A stretch of DNA of 64,000 bases. Origin: Devosia sp. MC521 (GTDB taxonomy: Bacteria; Pseudomonadota; Alphaproteobacteria; Rhizobiales; Devosiaceae). The stretch spans positions 2,327,001 through 2,391,000 of the forward strand of contig NZ_CP059902.1 of assembly GCF_014127105.1 (NCBI RefSeq), read 5' to 3'. Both the position numbers and the translations under genes were made by a program. Shown piece by piece: positions 36,020 to 45,611 of this stretch (position 1 is the stretch's first letter; each line of letters begins with the position of its first letter). Below the pieces are notes generated by a model, which worked only from the letters and a program-made list of their open reading frames with translations, was not told where the DNA came from and searched no databases.

Positions 36020-36088
36020 TATTTACCTCCGTAAACATTTCCTTACTTAAATAGAAAGTCACGAGTCTTTCTGCGCGAGGTAAGAGAA

Positions 36089-38498
36089 ATGTCGGATATT
36101 ACTCTGTCAAAAGCCGTACGGACTAATCTGCTTTCCTTTGCAAAGCACAGCAGACCTGATGGCACGAACACAAGAACGTCTTGCGACAGGAAACAAGGTC
36201 AACTCTGCCCTTGATAACCCGACGAACTTTTTTACTGCGTCAGCACTCAATAGTCGCGCATCAGACTTGAATTCGCTCATGGACAACATGTCCAACGGCA
36301 TCAAGACTTTACAGGCAGCGGACAACGGCTTGACGGCCATTACCAAGACGCTTGAATCGATGCAGTCGACCCTGCGCCAAGCCCGACAGGACAAGTCCTT
36401 CCAGAACCATATCTACGAAGTGACCGCAGACAGTATCCTGACAGTGAATGGCGGCCAGTTCGAACTACCAACAGAAATAAAGCTCGGGGTAGAAACTGTG
36501 GGGCGGAAGGCGCAGCTAACAACCATTGATGCTCAAGCATATCAAGGCCCCATAGCCGCAGCGACTGGCTCCCAGGCCTCCGAGGCAACGGGTATTGGTG
36601 CCCGCACCAAGATCAATGTTGATGGAGGCCTCGCCAATAACTCTGTCATCAAGGTCGGGGGCATCGATGTTACGCTAACCGGCGCTGCCGCTATCCTTAC
36701 CCCGGCAGAAATTGCACAAAGCATCGACAACGCAATCAACGCCAACAGCTCGCAAATTCTCGGTGACTACACCGTGAGTGTTGGCACCGGCGACAATCCA
36801 GATAGTGTGATCATCGAAACGGTTGAAACTGACCAACCGGCTGCCACAGTGTCCTTGGCCTCTGGCCACAGCGCAGCTCAGAAGGCGACTTCGAGCTTCG
36901 TCTACGGATCGGTGCCGACGACAGTAACTGTCGAGGGACAATCCATTTCAACCGGTGGGTCGTTTGAGACATTTGTGGCCAGCCTAGAGTCTCGTGCGGC
37001 AGCAGGAGCATATCGCGTTGTTGCAGATCCGCTCACGCAAAATATTACACTCGAAGCACTGGAGTATGGCGACCCCGCACCGGCAGTGACAGGATTGTAC
37101 GCCGGCGAACTTGCTGTGGCTGCGGAAACCCGCATCGACCTCACAGGGGCAAGCGTCACTGCCGGTCAGACACTCACGTTCGATGGCCAGACCCTCACTC
37201 TAGCCACCGGAGGCTCCAATCCTGCCGATCTCGCGCAGGAGTTGGAAGCGTTGATTGCTCTAAACACCACGCTGAATGGTACTTATGAGGCATCTGTTTC
37301 AGGCAACATACTCACAATTCGCAATCGTGTTGGGGGCGAGCTAGGTTCTGGCCCAACTGTGGCCAATAATTTTGCGACGGCACCGACAAACCCCGCGGTA
37401 TTTGAGAATGGTGAGGATGAGATACCCGGCGACGTCACCACAACGCCTATAACGACCGGCGTTCACATCGAGACCGTTGAAGCTGCGAGTGACACCTTCT
37501 CGATCAACTACGACAATATATCAGTTGAGATATCCATTACGGGCGTCAAAGGCGGCGTAGGCACAGCCATCTCTGCAATGGATATCCAGACATGGCAGAA
37601 CAGTACGGTCGAACGCATCAATGCTGAGTTGAAAAACGCCGACATCAACGGCCTAGAGGCTGTTTTTGACGCTGATGGCAAATTTTCCATCGTCGCTCGC
37701 GTGCCAGAAGCCAAAACCTTGTCAATATTCGGCCCACGTGGCGTTGCCCTGTTCGGCCCGGATAGTACAGTTACCGGAATGCCGACTGTTGACGGTTACT
37801 CCGCCAAAACCGCTGTCGACAAGTTTGTTGAAGAAATCAATCGCAACTACGGTTCAAAGCTTCGCGCGTTCAATGACAATGGCAAATTGCGCGTTGAAAA
37901 CCTTTCGACAGCGGAGCTTGAAGTTCAATTTGATCCAGACGGTGCAGGCCCTGTCACTACAAGACCTTCCACGATCAAAGGCAATTCTGTTCGCGACAAT
38001 TTATCTTTGCAGTTCAACGACCTGAAAAACCAGCTCGACCGCCTTTCAGATGACGCTTCATTTAACGGCATCAACCTGCTGCGCGGCGATAACTTGAAGA
38101 TCACATTTAATGAAAACGGCAGCTCGTTCATTGATGTGCAGACGAGTGATGGTCGGGGCATCAATGCCAGCGCTTTAAAAATCGAAAACCTCATCGGCCG
38201 TGACCTCGATACCGATGAGGGCATCGATGCGCTGATCAATGATATCAAATTGGCGCTTTCGGACATTCGTTCGCAGGCGTCTAAGTTTGGGTCGAACTTG
38301 TCCATCGTTCAAAACCGCCAAGACTTTACCAAGAAAATGATCAATACGCTGGAGACAGGTGCCGCTAACCTCACCCTAGCCGATATGAACGATGAAGCTG
38401 CCAATTTGCTCGCGCTGCAAACGCGACAGTCACTATCAAGCTCATCTCTTTCTCTCGCCAGCCAAGCCGATCAAAGCGTGCTACAACTGCTCCAATAA
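36089..38498 (+). pseudogene. Flagellin 3 with a one-base insertion at codon 17
   Basis: The ATG at 36089 with GAGG upstream opens MSDITLSKAVRTNLLS, the same N-terminus as the other flagellins, but an extra T in TTT (36137-36139) shifts the frame and the product ends at TGA 36212-36214 after 41 residues. Dropping one T gives LLSLQSTADLMARTQERLATGNK and an open frame to 38498, 802 residues in all. The C-terminus is a complete flagellin end (FNGINLLRGDNLKITFNENG, NLTLADMNDEAANLLALQTR). The variable region is the smallest of the three. It lacks the leader shared by flagellins 1 and 2, and no terminator is visible after it, so read-through into flbT is possible. Confidence 0.85.
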
Positions 38499-38528
38499 CG
38501 TATTGATATGTATTCACTTGAGTAAATC

Positions 38529-38543
38529 GGGCACATTTCTTGC
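38529..38543 (+). promoter_or_regulatory. Sigma-54 type promoter before flbT
   Basis: GGGCAC-ATTTC-TTGC fits TGGCAC-N5-TTGC apart from the first base, with GG and GC 10 bases apart, 68 bases before flbT. Confidence 0.55.
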
Positions 38544-38611
38544 CTTCTCTTGCCTTGCAATCTCAGGCAGAAGCTCATTGGATCATATCCCATCAAGCGG
38601 AGCGTCGAGTA

Positions 38612-39007
38612 ATGGCCCTAAAAGTCGAATTGAAGCCAGGCGAGAAACTGCTGGTTGGCAACTGCATTATTACAAATTCAGACCAGAGAACACGACTCTA
38701 CATTGATGGTCGCGCGCCAATTTTACGCGAAAAAGACATCCTCACCTCTGACACCGCAAAGACCCCTGCGAAGCGGATCTACCTTGCAGTTCAGCTGATG
38801 TATATTGAGGATGACATCAGTGTCGCCAAGGACGAGTATTTCGCACTTATTAACGACTTCACGACAGCAGTTCCTTCGTCAATTGAGATAGTTAGCCAAA
38901 TAAACAACGAGATATTAACCGGCCAGCTTTACAAAGCATTGAAGGCCGCACAACGGCTTATCGAGTACGAACAGGAACTCGTTTCTCATGTATCAAACCG
39001 GGGCTAA
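38612..39007 (+). CDS. flbT: Flagellin post-transcriptional regulator FlbT
   Basis: A 131-residue FlbT. It starts MALKVELKPGEKLLVGNCII and contains RLYIDGRAPILREKDILT and RIYLAVQLMYIEDD, all typical. FlbT binds flagellin mRNA leaders and limits or permits flagellin synthesis according to assembly state. The ATG at 38612, preceded by GGAG at a normal distance, is chosen over an upstream ATG at 38540 that adds 24 non-conserved residues. It overlaps flaF by 20 bases. Confidence 0.95.
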   Translation: MALKVELKPGEKLLVGNCIITNSDQRTRLYIDGRAPILREKDILTSDTAKTPAKRIYLAVQLMYIEDDISVAKDEYFALINDFTTAVPSSIEIVSQINNEILTGQLYKALKAAQRLIEYEQELVSHVSNRG

Positions 39008-39353
39008 TGCCTACCAGCAAACCGCACGAGTCGTCGAAACTTCACGTGAACGCGAGTCAGCACTATTGATGCGCGCAGCGGCGTCGATTCAAAAAGTAAC
39101 AGACGAGTGGCCAGCGAGTTCAGACCAACTTGAGCCTGTCTTAAACTTCAACCGAAAGCTCTGGACTGTGTTCATGACTTCCGTGACGAAGGAAGATAGC
39201 CCCCTGCCCGATGATGTCCGGCAGAACATCGCCAATCTTGGTATTTTCGTGATGAACCAGACACGCGAAGTATTGCTCGAACCCGAACCAAGCAAGCTCG
39301 AGGTGTTGGTTCGATTGAACCGCCAGATCGCGGCCGGCCTACGTGGCATGTAG
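38988..39353 (+). CDS. flaF: Flagellin biosynthesis regulator FlaF
   Basis: A 121-residue FlaF, starting MYQTGANAYQQTARVVETSRERESALLMRAA. The family core continues with LNFNRKLWTVFMTSV and LPDDVRQNIANLGIFVMNQT. FlaF promotes flagellin translation or secretion as the counterpart of FlbT. The 20-base overlap with flbT indicates coupled expression. Confidence 0.94.
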   Translation: MYQTGANAYQQTARVVETSRERESALLMRAAASIQKVTDEWPASSDQLEPVLNFNRKLWTVFMTSVTKEDSPLPDDVRQNIANLGIFVMNQTREVLLEPEPSKLEVLVRLNRQIAAGLRGM

Positions 39354-39373
39354 TTTACGACACACCCGAGTTT

Positions 39374-39402
39374 AATGCCCCGCAAAATGCGGGGCATTTT
39401 TA
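39374..39402 (+). terminator. Terminator of flbT-flaF
   Basis: AATGCCCCGC-AAAAT-GCGGGGCATT at 39374-39398 followed by TTTAT. Confidence 0.9.
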
Positions 39403-39416
39403 TGACCGCTCCTTAT

Positions 39417-39456
39417 AAATGCAAAAGCCCCGCTCGAAAGCGGGACTTTTGCATTT
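39417..39456 (-). terminator. Terminator of flgL
   Basis: An 18-base stem with one mismatch (AAATGCAAAAG...CCCGCT and its complement, loop CGAA) just after the flgL stop. On the minus strand the GC core is followed by CTTTTGCATTT. Confidence 0.78.
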
Positions 39457-39470
39457 GCGAACTCGGTTTC

Positions 39471-41444
39471 CTAGAGGAAGTTCACCAAGCTCAGTTGGCT
39501 GACCATCGCCGTTGCCTGATAACTCGCCTGAAGCCGCGTTTGCAGCGCCAGCAATTGCATAGCAATATCTTCTTTGTTCACAGCCTCGGCTTCGCCCAGC
39601 AGGTTTTCAAGCTGAGCTTTATAGCTGGTGTGCCGCTGGGTGGCTGCGAGCAGGTTAGATTGAGCCACCCCCAGTTCCATCGTCACCATTTCGATCGACC
39701 CACGCTCACTATTGCGGGCTTCAGATAGCTGCGAAGCCTGTCGGCTCGCCAATGCATCGAAACGCGCGCGCGCTGGGTTCAGGTCGATTGAGTTGGGATC
39801 CTCAGCACCAGCTGCCTCGGGATAGGTTTCGATCGAGAGCGCAGCAAAGCTTCGGATCATCCGCAGATAACCCACCTCGTTGGCCTGCATGCCGTAATTG
39901 ACGCGACCATTGTCCTCCACCGCTGCCGAAACTGCTTGGCGAGGGTTCCCCTCGGCCAGAGCCGCCGTTGTGGACAAAGAGCGCGTTATGGCCTGCTCAA
40001 AATTGGCGGTTGTATTGGCGATAGCATCGCCCGCCGCAGTGACAGTGCCGATCGTGAACTGCCCTGGCCCCGCGCGCCCAGTCACGGCCTCCAAAGTGAC
40101 CTCCCTTTCCTTCCCCGATGGCTCGGTGAGGGTAAAGGTCACTTTATCACCGGCAGTGGGCAGCTGGCTGAACTGCACTGATAGAGACGACGGCGGCCCC
40201 GCGGTCTGCGTTACGGTTGGTAGTGTAGCGGTCGGAGGGAACTGGCTGGACTGTGCAGACGCCGCCGTAATACGGAAGCCATGAGCAAAGGAACTAGGCT
40301 CCAGGCCCTTTACGGTAACACTGTTGCCACCACTCGACGAAACACCCAATCGTCCTAGATTGCTGGCTGATACAGCTGCGGTTTCACCATTGTACCACTG
40401 CACAGTGTCGGATGGAGTTGCGACACGCAAAGAGGTCGCAGTGTAAGGATCACTACCAGCAACACGCACTACGGGCTCGCCAGCGGCGTTAAAGAAATTC
40501 TCTGCCGCTGCGAAGGTGGATGCCCCCATTAGCTCGCCTTCAGCCGCTATCTGGATCTTCTCCAAAAGCGCGGTCTGGAAATTTGCAGCTGTCGTTGCAG
40601 CATCTTCGCCAATTGTGAACTCACCCTTTGTGCCCGTGTCCTCTTCTGAAGCACGCAGGGTAATCTGCGTTTCGGACCCGTCGGGCAGAGTAAAGCCCAA
40701 GGTGATACTCTCGCCGGCACGCGGCAGGTTGGCGTCGTCAAAGGTAAACGCCAAAGCTGCCGGATCCGCGTTTTGCGCGCTGGTGTCGATCACAACCCGT
40801 CCACCGACTTGAGAAACAGTCGATAGCTTCATGCCGAATGGATGTGCACCATCCTCAGCAAATGTCACGGTTCCGGGAGTGAGAACATCAATGTCTGCGG
40901 TCAAACGGCCGTAACCCGATTGCCCCAAATCTGCAGCACGCCGTTCGGTCACCACGGTGGCATAGCCAGCACGACCGCCCACACCGTTGAGAAGCTCTTC
41001 TGTGGGCTTCAAAGGCAAGGTGTCGGTCTTGTTACCACCATAAAGGTAGCGCCCATTGACGTCTGCATTCAGCATGGTGACCAACTCGTCAAAGCGCGCC
41101 TTGGACAGCCCCGGCAAAGTCGCCATATTGATGTTGTTGGACCCGTATTGCCCCTGCACTGCCGAGTTGCGCGCTTCCCCTTCCATCTTGTCCATGCGTG
41201 TGAGCGCATTGTTGTAGAAGGACAGGCGCAGGTTCGCTTGCTCTACATTGCCCATATAGCCTTCGATCTGGGTCAGCCTGGACCGCGCCGAAAGTGATAC
41301 AGGCAGGTCTTTGCCCATTTGGGCCAATGTCTGCGCCTTGTTGCCCGTGCCAAGCTGCGTCTGAAGAAGCGCGAATTGGCTGTTCATCTTGGAGATGACA
41401 CCGAAACCAGCTTGAAGCGGGAACATCGATTTATTGACGATCAT
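39471..41444 (-). CDS. flgL: Hook-filament junction protein FlgL, enlarged
   Basis: FlgL joins hook (through FlgK) to filament. The 657-residue product starts MIVNKSMFPLQAGFGVISKM and has FlgL-type helices (LLQTQLGTGNKAQTLAQMGKDLP; RLSFYNNALTRMDKMEGEARNSAVQGQYG), the YLYGGNKTDTLPL segment and a flagellin-like C-terminus (ARFDALASRQASQLSEARNSERG, MQLLALQTRLQASYQATAMVSQ). Typical rhizobial FlgL is about 300-350 residues. The extra length is central and contains two related blocks: LPRAGESITLGFTLPDGS and LPTAGDKVTFTLTEPSGK, each followed by a FTIG segment and a TTANF helix. It follows flgK by 14 bases. Confidence 0.93.
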   Translation of the reverse strand: MIVNKSMFPLQAGFGVISKMNSQFALLQTQLGTGNKAQTLAQMGKDLPVSLSARSRLTQIEGYMGNVEQANLRLSFYNNALTRMDKMEGEARNSAVQGQYGSNNINMATLPGLSKARFDELVTMLNADVNGRYLYGGNKTDTLPLKPTEELLNGVGGRAGYATVVTERRAADLGQSGYGRLTADIDVLTPGTVTFAEDGAHPFGMKLSTVSQVGGRVVIDTSAQNADPAALAFTFDDANLPRAGESITLGFTLPDGSETQITLRASEEDTGTKGEFTIGEDAATTAANFQTALLEKIQIAAEGELMGASTFAAAENFFNAAGEPVVRVAGSDPYTATSLRVATPSDTVQWYNGETAAVSASNLGRLGVSSSGGNSVTVKGLEPSSFAHGFRITAASAQSSQFPPTATLPTVTQTAGPPSSLSVQFSQLPTAGDKVTFTLTEPSGKEREVTLEAVTGRAGPGQFTIGTVTAAGDAIANTTANFEQAITRSLSTTAALAEGNPRQAVSAAVEDNGRVNYGMQANEVGYLRMIRSFAALSIETYPEAAGAEDPNSIDLNPARARFDALASRQASQLSEARNSERGSIEMVTMELGVAQSNLLAATQRHTSYKAQLENLLGEAEAVNKEDIAMQLLALQTRLQASYQATAMVSQLSLVNFL

Positions 41445-41458
41445 TTTCTCGATCTCCC

Positions 41459-43303
41459 TTAAACGGCTTGCATCAGCGTATCGAGCAGTTCCTGCACGAC
41501 TGACATGACACGAGCATTGGCGGCATAGGTGCTCTGCAACTGAGTCAGACGAGCCATTTCCTCATCCATGTCGACCCCATAGTCGGCGTCCATCTGCTCG
41601 GAAATGGTATCCAGAGTCAGCTGACGATGATCACTCACCCGCTGCGCGTTACCGATCGTCGAACCCTGAAAATTGAGGACCTGCCCAACAATCTGTTCAA
41701 GCGAACCGTTGAGCTGATGGCGCCCATAGTTGGATGCTGCGGTCGTGCCGGACACAAACGACATGCCCTGCAATTGCTTGAGCACATATTCAGGTCGACT
41801 GGCGTCGCCCAACGGGGAATCCAAGTCATACTGCACCAGCAAACGGTTGTCAGAAAGGACATCCGCGTTGATGGTAATGCGTGACGCAAAGCCAACAATC
41901 TGGCCAGGCTTATACTCTGTGCTGCCCGAATAGGGCTTTGCCCCATCTGTAAACAGAGAGAACGCAAGCTCCCCCTGCTGCATTCCCGTCGCGGTTCCGC
42001 GCGTGGTCAGTGCAGTGATATCTCGGGTGCCTTCCGGACCATCGTCCAGAATTTGCAAATTACCATCCGTCCCTGAAATTTGCAGAAAAGACAAGCGCGA
42101 CTGTAACGTTGATGCCACCTGACCGGCATCTGGCGGCGAGCCAAAATTGAACGACACAACGCGTTGGCCACTCGCATCCACATAGTCTTCATTGACTGTG
42201 CTGTTCACCACCCGCACACGCTGCTCTTCGCCATTTTCACTATAGCGGAACAGAATGTCATTGCCGGATTTGAGATGCGAAATATCGGCAACAAAGCCAC
42301 TGGCCTGCGTAGCTTGCTGGGTGACTGGCCTACCCTCAGCGGTAATCGTTGAAAAGACCGAGGCCACACTAGCAGCGATCTCATCGAGCTGATTTTGCGT
42401 TTCGACCAATGTCTTGTCGCGCAGCTCAACCAAGGCCGCAAGTTCACCACCACCGAGCACACCCTGCTTGACCAGATCAATGGTCAGACCCGAAGGCGTC
42501 GTCAGCGTCAGAATACCGACTTTATTCAGTTCCGGGTCAATGCTCGCTTGGGTCGTGGGCGATAGGGCCCCGGCGGTGACAAAATTAAACGAGCTTGGGC
42601 CGTTGTCTAACAGGCCAACCCCGGATCGGGTCATCAACGCCACTGAGCCATCCGGGCGATAGTCCGCTTGCACGTCGATGATCTCGGCAAGGCCCGCAAC
42701 GAGGCGATCTCGCTGATCCATAAGGGATGCACGGGCGGTGTCCGTCATGCCAAGATCGAGCATGCGCTTGTTCACTTCATCGAGTGAATTGAGCATGGCG
42801 TTGGCAGTCGTCACATTGCTCTGGATCTGCGTCTCAGTATCCTTGCGAAGCCCCTGCACCGTCGTCGACAGCTCATTGAGGCGGTTGGCAAAGGTTTGAG
42901 CGTGCGACACCACATCAGCCCGCGTCGAATAATCGTCCGGACTTGTCGCAAGTGCATGCAAAGAGTTTTTGAGCGAACCTACCAGCGTATCGAGCGAACC
43001 TGCGGAACCAGGCTTGCCGAGCACGCCATCCAGTTTACTCAAATAGCGCGTCATCACATTTGAGGCCGACGTATCCGACACCTGCCGATTGTAATAAGTC
43101 TGAAGGCTCTGACTAAAAGCGCGGTTCACCCCGACGGTGCGCGCATAGCTAGAGTTCTCCGTATTGTAATCGACAATATTGAGAGCTTGCCTGTGATAGC
43201 CGGGCGTCCCCGCATTGGAGACGTTGCGACTTAGGACCGAGATTGCATCTTGGTTCGTCCTAAGACCCGAAACAGCATTGGAGAGTGAGGACATCAAGCC
43301 CAT
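41459..43303 (-). CDS. flgK: Hook-filament junction protein FlgK
   Basis: A 614-residue FlgK. N-terminus MGLMSSLSNAVSGLRTNQDAISVLSRNVSNAGTPGYHRQ, then YNRQVSDTSASNVMTRYLSKLD, TRADVVSHAQTFANRLN, a central beta domain, and the C-terminal coiled coil with YGVDMDEEMARLTQLQSTYAANARVMSVVQELLDTLMQ. Together with FlgL it forms the hook-filament junction. It lies between flgE and flgL on the minus strand. Confidence 0.96.
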   Translation of the reverse strand: MGLMSSLSNAVSGLRTNQDAISVLSRNVSNAGTPGYHRQALNIVDYNTENSSYARTVGVNRAFSQSLQTYYNRQVSDTSASNVMTRYLSKLDGVLGKPGSAGSLDTLVGSLKNSLHALATSPDDYSTRADVVSHAQTFANRLNELSTTVQGLRKDTETQIQSNVTTANAMLNSLDEVNKRMLDLGMTDTARASLMDQRDRLVAGLAEIIDVQADYRPDGSVALMTRSGVGLLDNGPSSFNFVTAGALSPTTQASIDPELNKVGILTLTTPSGLTIDLVKQGVLGGGELAALVELRDKTLVETQNQLDEIAASVASVFSTITAEGRPVTQQATQASGFVADISHLKSGNDILFRYSENGEEQRVRVVNSTVNEDYVDASGQRVVSFNFGSPPDAGQVASTLQSRLSFLQISGTDGNLQILDDGPEGTRDITALTTRGTATGMQQGELAFSLFTDGAKPYSGSTEYKPGQIVGFASRITINADVLSDNRLLVQYDLDSPLGDASRPEYVLKQLQGMSFVSGTTAASNYGRHQLNGSLEQIVGQVLNFQGSTIGNAQRVSDHRQLTLDTISEQMDADYGVDMDEEMARLTQLQSTYAANARVMSVVQELLDTLMQAV

Positions 43304-43369
43304 GGAAACAACCCTTCCGCGAAATATGAACCTCAGCCATCCTAGCCAAGGGGAAAGTCATGACCCGCC

Positions 43370-45544
43370 TTAGCGGATCATGTTCAGCACTTCTTGGAGC
43401 ATTTCATCGGCTGTAGAGACGATGCGCGTGCTGGCCGAATAGGCCTGCTGCGTGATGATCAGCTTGGTGAATTCGTCGGAGATATCAGTATTCGATGACT
43501 CCAGGGCTCCCCCGATAATACCGCTGCCGGAGAGGTCGATGATGGGTTCCCCAGACTCCGCGGTCGCCTGATAGACGCCACCGTCGAGACGCTTGAGCGA
43601 GTTCACACCGTTGAACTGAGCCGTGGCCACCTGCGCAAGTTCGAGACGCTCGCCGTTGGAATAGGTCGCAACAACGCGCCCTTCATCGGTAACGGCCACG
43701 GAGAGATATTCACCAGCGCCATAGCCGTTCTGGTTGAGCGTCGAAACACTCACGGAACCGTTGACGTCTGCAAATTCCGACATCCCATTCTCTTGGTGAC
43801 GCAATTTTACGTCGCCGATGGTTACGCCGTTGACCGTCAAGTTGCTGATCGTTGCTTCGGTCACGCCTGGAGCAACGAGGGTACCGTTGGGGTTGAAGGT
43901 GTAGTCTTGCCCAACATTGGTCCATGCCGTAGCGCCGCCGACGGCAGTGCTGTTGGACATGTAGAACAACTGCCACTTGTCCTGACCACCTGTGGCTTCG
44001 CTATCCACTTTCGCCCAACGCAACTGGACGTTCGCCGGTGCACCGTTGTCGGCGTAAACGGTGATTGCACCACCAGAAATCGACTCGGAGATGAACTTTG
44101 CGGAGTCATCGGCAGTGATCGTGGCGAGCGTGCCAGTGGCGGCAGCAAACGAGCCATTCACTCCAAGCGATGTGGCAGCGCTGCCCGCGATCGACACATT
44201 GTAGAGATAGTTGCTATCAAACGAGACAACGACCTTGCCACCCTCATAGGCCACCCGCGCATCAGCAGCACCCGGCCCGCCGTTCGCCCGCAGATCCGTC
44301 TGAATATCCGCCAGCATGCCATCTAGTGTTTTACTGGAATTGATGATCGCCTCGCCCGTACCTGCGGTCATGCCACCAACAGCATCAAACGTATACTTGC
44401 GGACCAGACCACCGATGTTGATTTCCATCGATTGACCATGAGAGACGGCCATATAACCTGGCGTTGTGGCCGAAGTCACTGCCCCCCCAGTCTGGGCAGT
44501 TTTCGTCCCGTCGCCCAGTCCAAGCATGCCACCAACGACTGCACCGCCCGCAGCGCGTGTCGTGGCTAAGGTAAGGTCTGCCGTATTGCCATCCCCAGCG
44601 GACAACACCATCGCGCCATGGCGCAGTTGAGCCGAAACCGTCGGCTCACCCGTCGCCGTGCGCAGGGCCGTCTGAATTCGGCCCACCACATCAGCGACCG
44701 TACCAGTGTTATCGATCAGGATTTCGCCAACGCCAGGCGTCGTACCGGTCGGAGCGAACAGCAGGTTGTAGGTGGCGCCATGCATCGTCACGGCCAGCAG
44801 ATCGCCGTCATTGGCAATGGTATTTGCCGCCGCTGTTCCGACATAGGTCTGCGCGCCGACTGCACGAGCAGGGACACTCGTCGCAAAATCGGAAATGGTC
44901 GCACCGTTTGTCGTACGCGGATAGGCAGGACTACCGGAAACTCCAGTGTAGGACCAAGTCTTCATCAGCTCGCTATTTGGCGATGCAGCGTTGTAGTTGG
45001 CCGTCTTGGGAACCTGTGGAAGGTTCGCCTGGTAGTTGATTAAACGCGTCACATTGGCGGGCAAATAGGCGTTCGAGATCGAAATCACACTCGGCACAGA
45101 GCCCGAGATATTCCCAGTGGCGGTATCGATCGGGAACCCCTTCAGGTAGTAGCCCGCGCCATTGACAAGAAGGCCGTCCTTATCGATCTCAAAATCGCCA
45201 CGACGGGTGAAGTTATTGGTGCCAGCGAATAGCGGCGAACCATCAGCCTGCCCAATCTTTGGCTCAACAACAAAAAAGCCATTACCGTTCAGGGCGATAT
45301 AGGTCTCGTTGGAGCTAGTCTGGATATCGCCCTGCTGATTGTTGGTCGATTGCGACTGAGCAAGCACCGCACCAGGAATTTGCGCACGGACCGGCGCGTC
45401 TGCGATCAGATCCTTAAAACTCGTGTCGATACGCTTGTAACCAACAGTCTGAGAGTTTGCGATATTACCTGATATATTTTCTAGTGCATGAGACTGAGCA
45501 CGCAACCCAGTAACCGCAGTAGAAAGTGCACCATATATACCCAT
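43370..45544 (-). CDS. flgE: Flagellar hook protein FlgE, enlarged
   Basis: The hook subunit, 724 residues against about 400-450 in rhizobia. N-terminus MGIYGALSTAVTGLRAQSHALENISGNIANSQTVGYKR, then LNGNGFFVVEP and TRRGDFEIDKDGLLVNGAGYYLKGFP; C-terminus DISDEFTKLIITQQAYSASTRIVSTADEMLQEVLNMI. The middle (about 230-500) is an insertion of two related modules, GEILIDNTGTVADVVGRIQTALR and GEAIINSSKTLDGMLADIQTDLR, each followed by a beta hairpin. A sigma-54 type element lies upstream and flgK and flgL follow. Confidence 0.95.
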   Translation of the reverse strand: MGIYGALSTAVTGLRAQSHALENISGNIANSQTVGYKRIDTSFKDLIADAPVRAQIPGAVLAQSQSTNNQQGDIQTSSNETYIALNGNGFFVVEPKIGQADGSPLFAGTNNFTRRGDFEIDKDGLLVNGAGYYLKGFPIDTATGNISGSVPSVISISNAYLPANVTRLINYQANLPQVPKTANYNAASPNSELMKTWSYTGVSGSPAYPRTTNGATISDFATSVPARAVGAQTYVGTAAANTIANDGDLLAVTMHGATYNLLFAPTGTTPGVGEILIDNTGTVADVVGRIQTALRTATGEPTVSAQLRHGAMVLSAGDGNTADLTLATTRAAGGAVVGGMLGLGDGTKTAQTGGAVTSATTPGYMAVSHGQSMEINIGGLVRKYTFDAVGGMTAGTGEAIINSSKTLDGMLADIQTDLRANGGPGAADARVAYEGGKVVVSFDSNYLYNVSIAGSAATSLGVNGSFAAATGTLATITADDSAKFISESISGGAITVYADNGAPANVQLRWAKVDSEATGGQDKWQLFYMSNSTAVGGATAWTNVGQDYTFNPNGTLVAPGVTEATISNLTVNGVTIGDVKLRHQENGMSEFADVNGSVSVSTLNQNGYGAGEYLSVAVTDEGRVVATYSNGERLELAQVATAQFNGVNSLKRLDGGVYQATAESGEPIIDLSGSGIIGGALESSNTDISDEFTKLIITQQAYSASTRIVSTADEMLQEVLNMIR

Positions 45545-45595
45545 TATTCGCTCCGCCTAACCTCGCGCCCAACTGGGCTCACTTGGCGATAACAA

Positions 45596-45611
45596 AGCAA
45601 GACGGATGCCA
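45596..45611 (-). promoter_or_regulatory. Sigma-54 type promoter of flgE
   Basis: On the minus strand TGGCAT-CCGTC-TTGCT matches TGGCAC-N5-TTGCA with 10 bases between GG and GC, about 50-65 bases before flgE. It is the best-formed such element in the window with flgI. Confidence 0.6.

Noticed and set aside
36138..38498. A 786-residue flagellin starting with TTG
   Set aside because: The conserved N-terminal 16 residues lie just upstream in another frame from the ATG at 36089. The TTG codes for Leu in LLSLQST.
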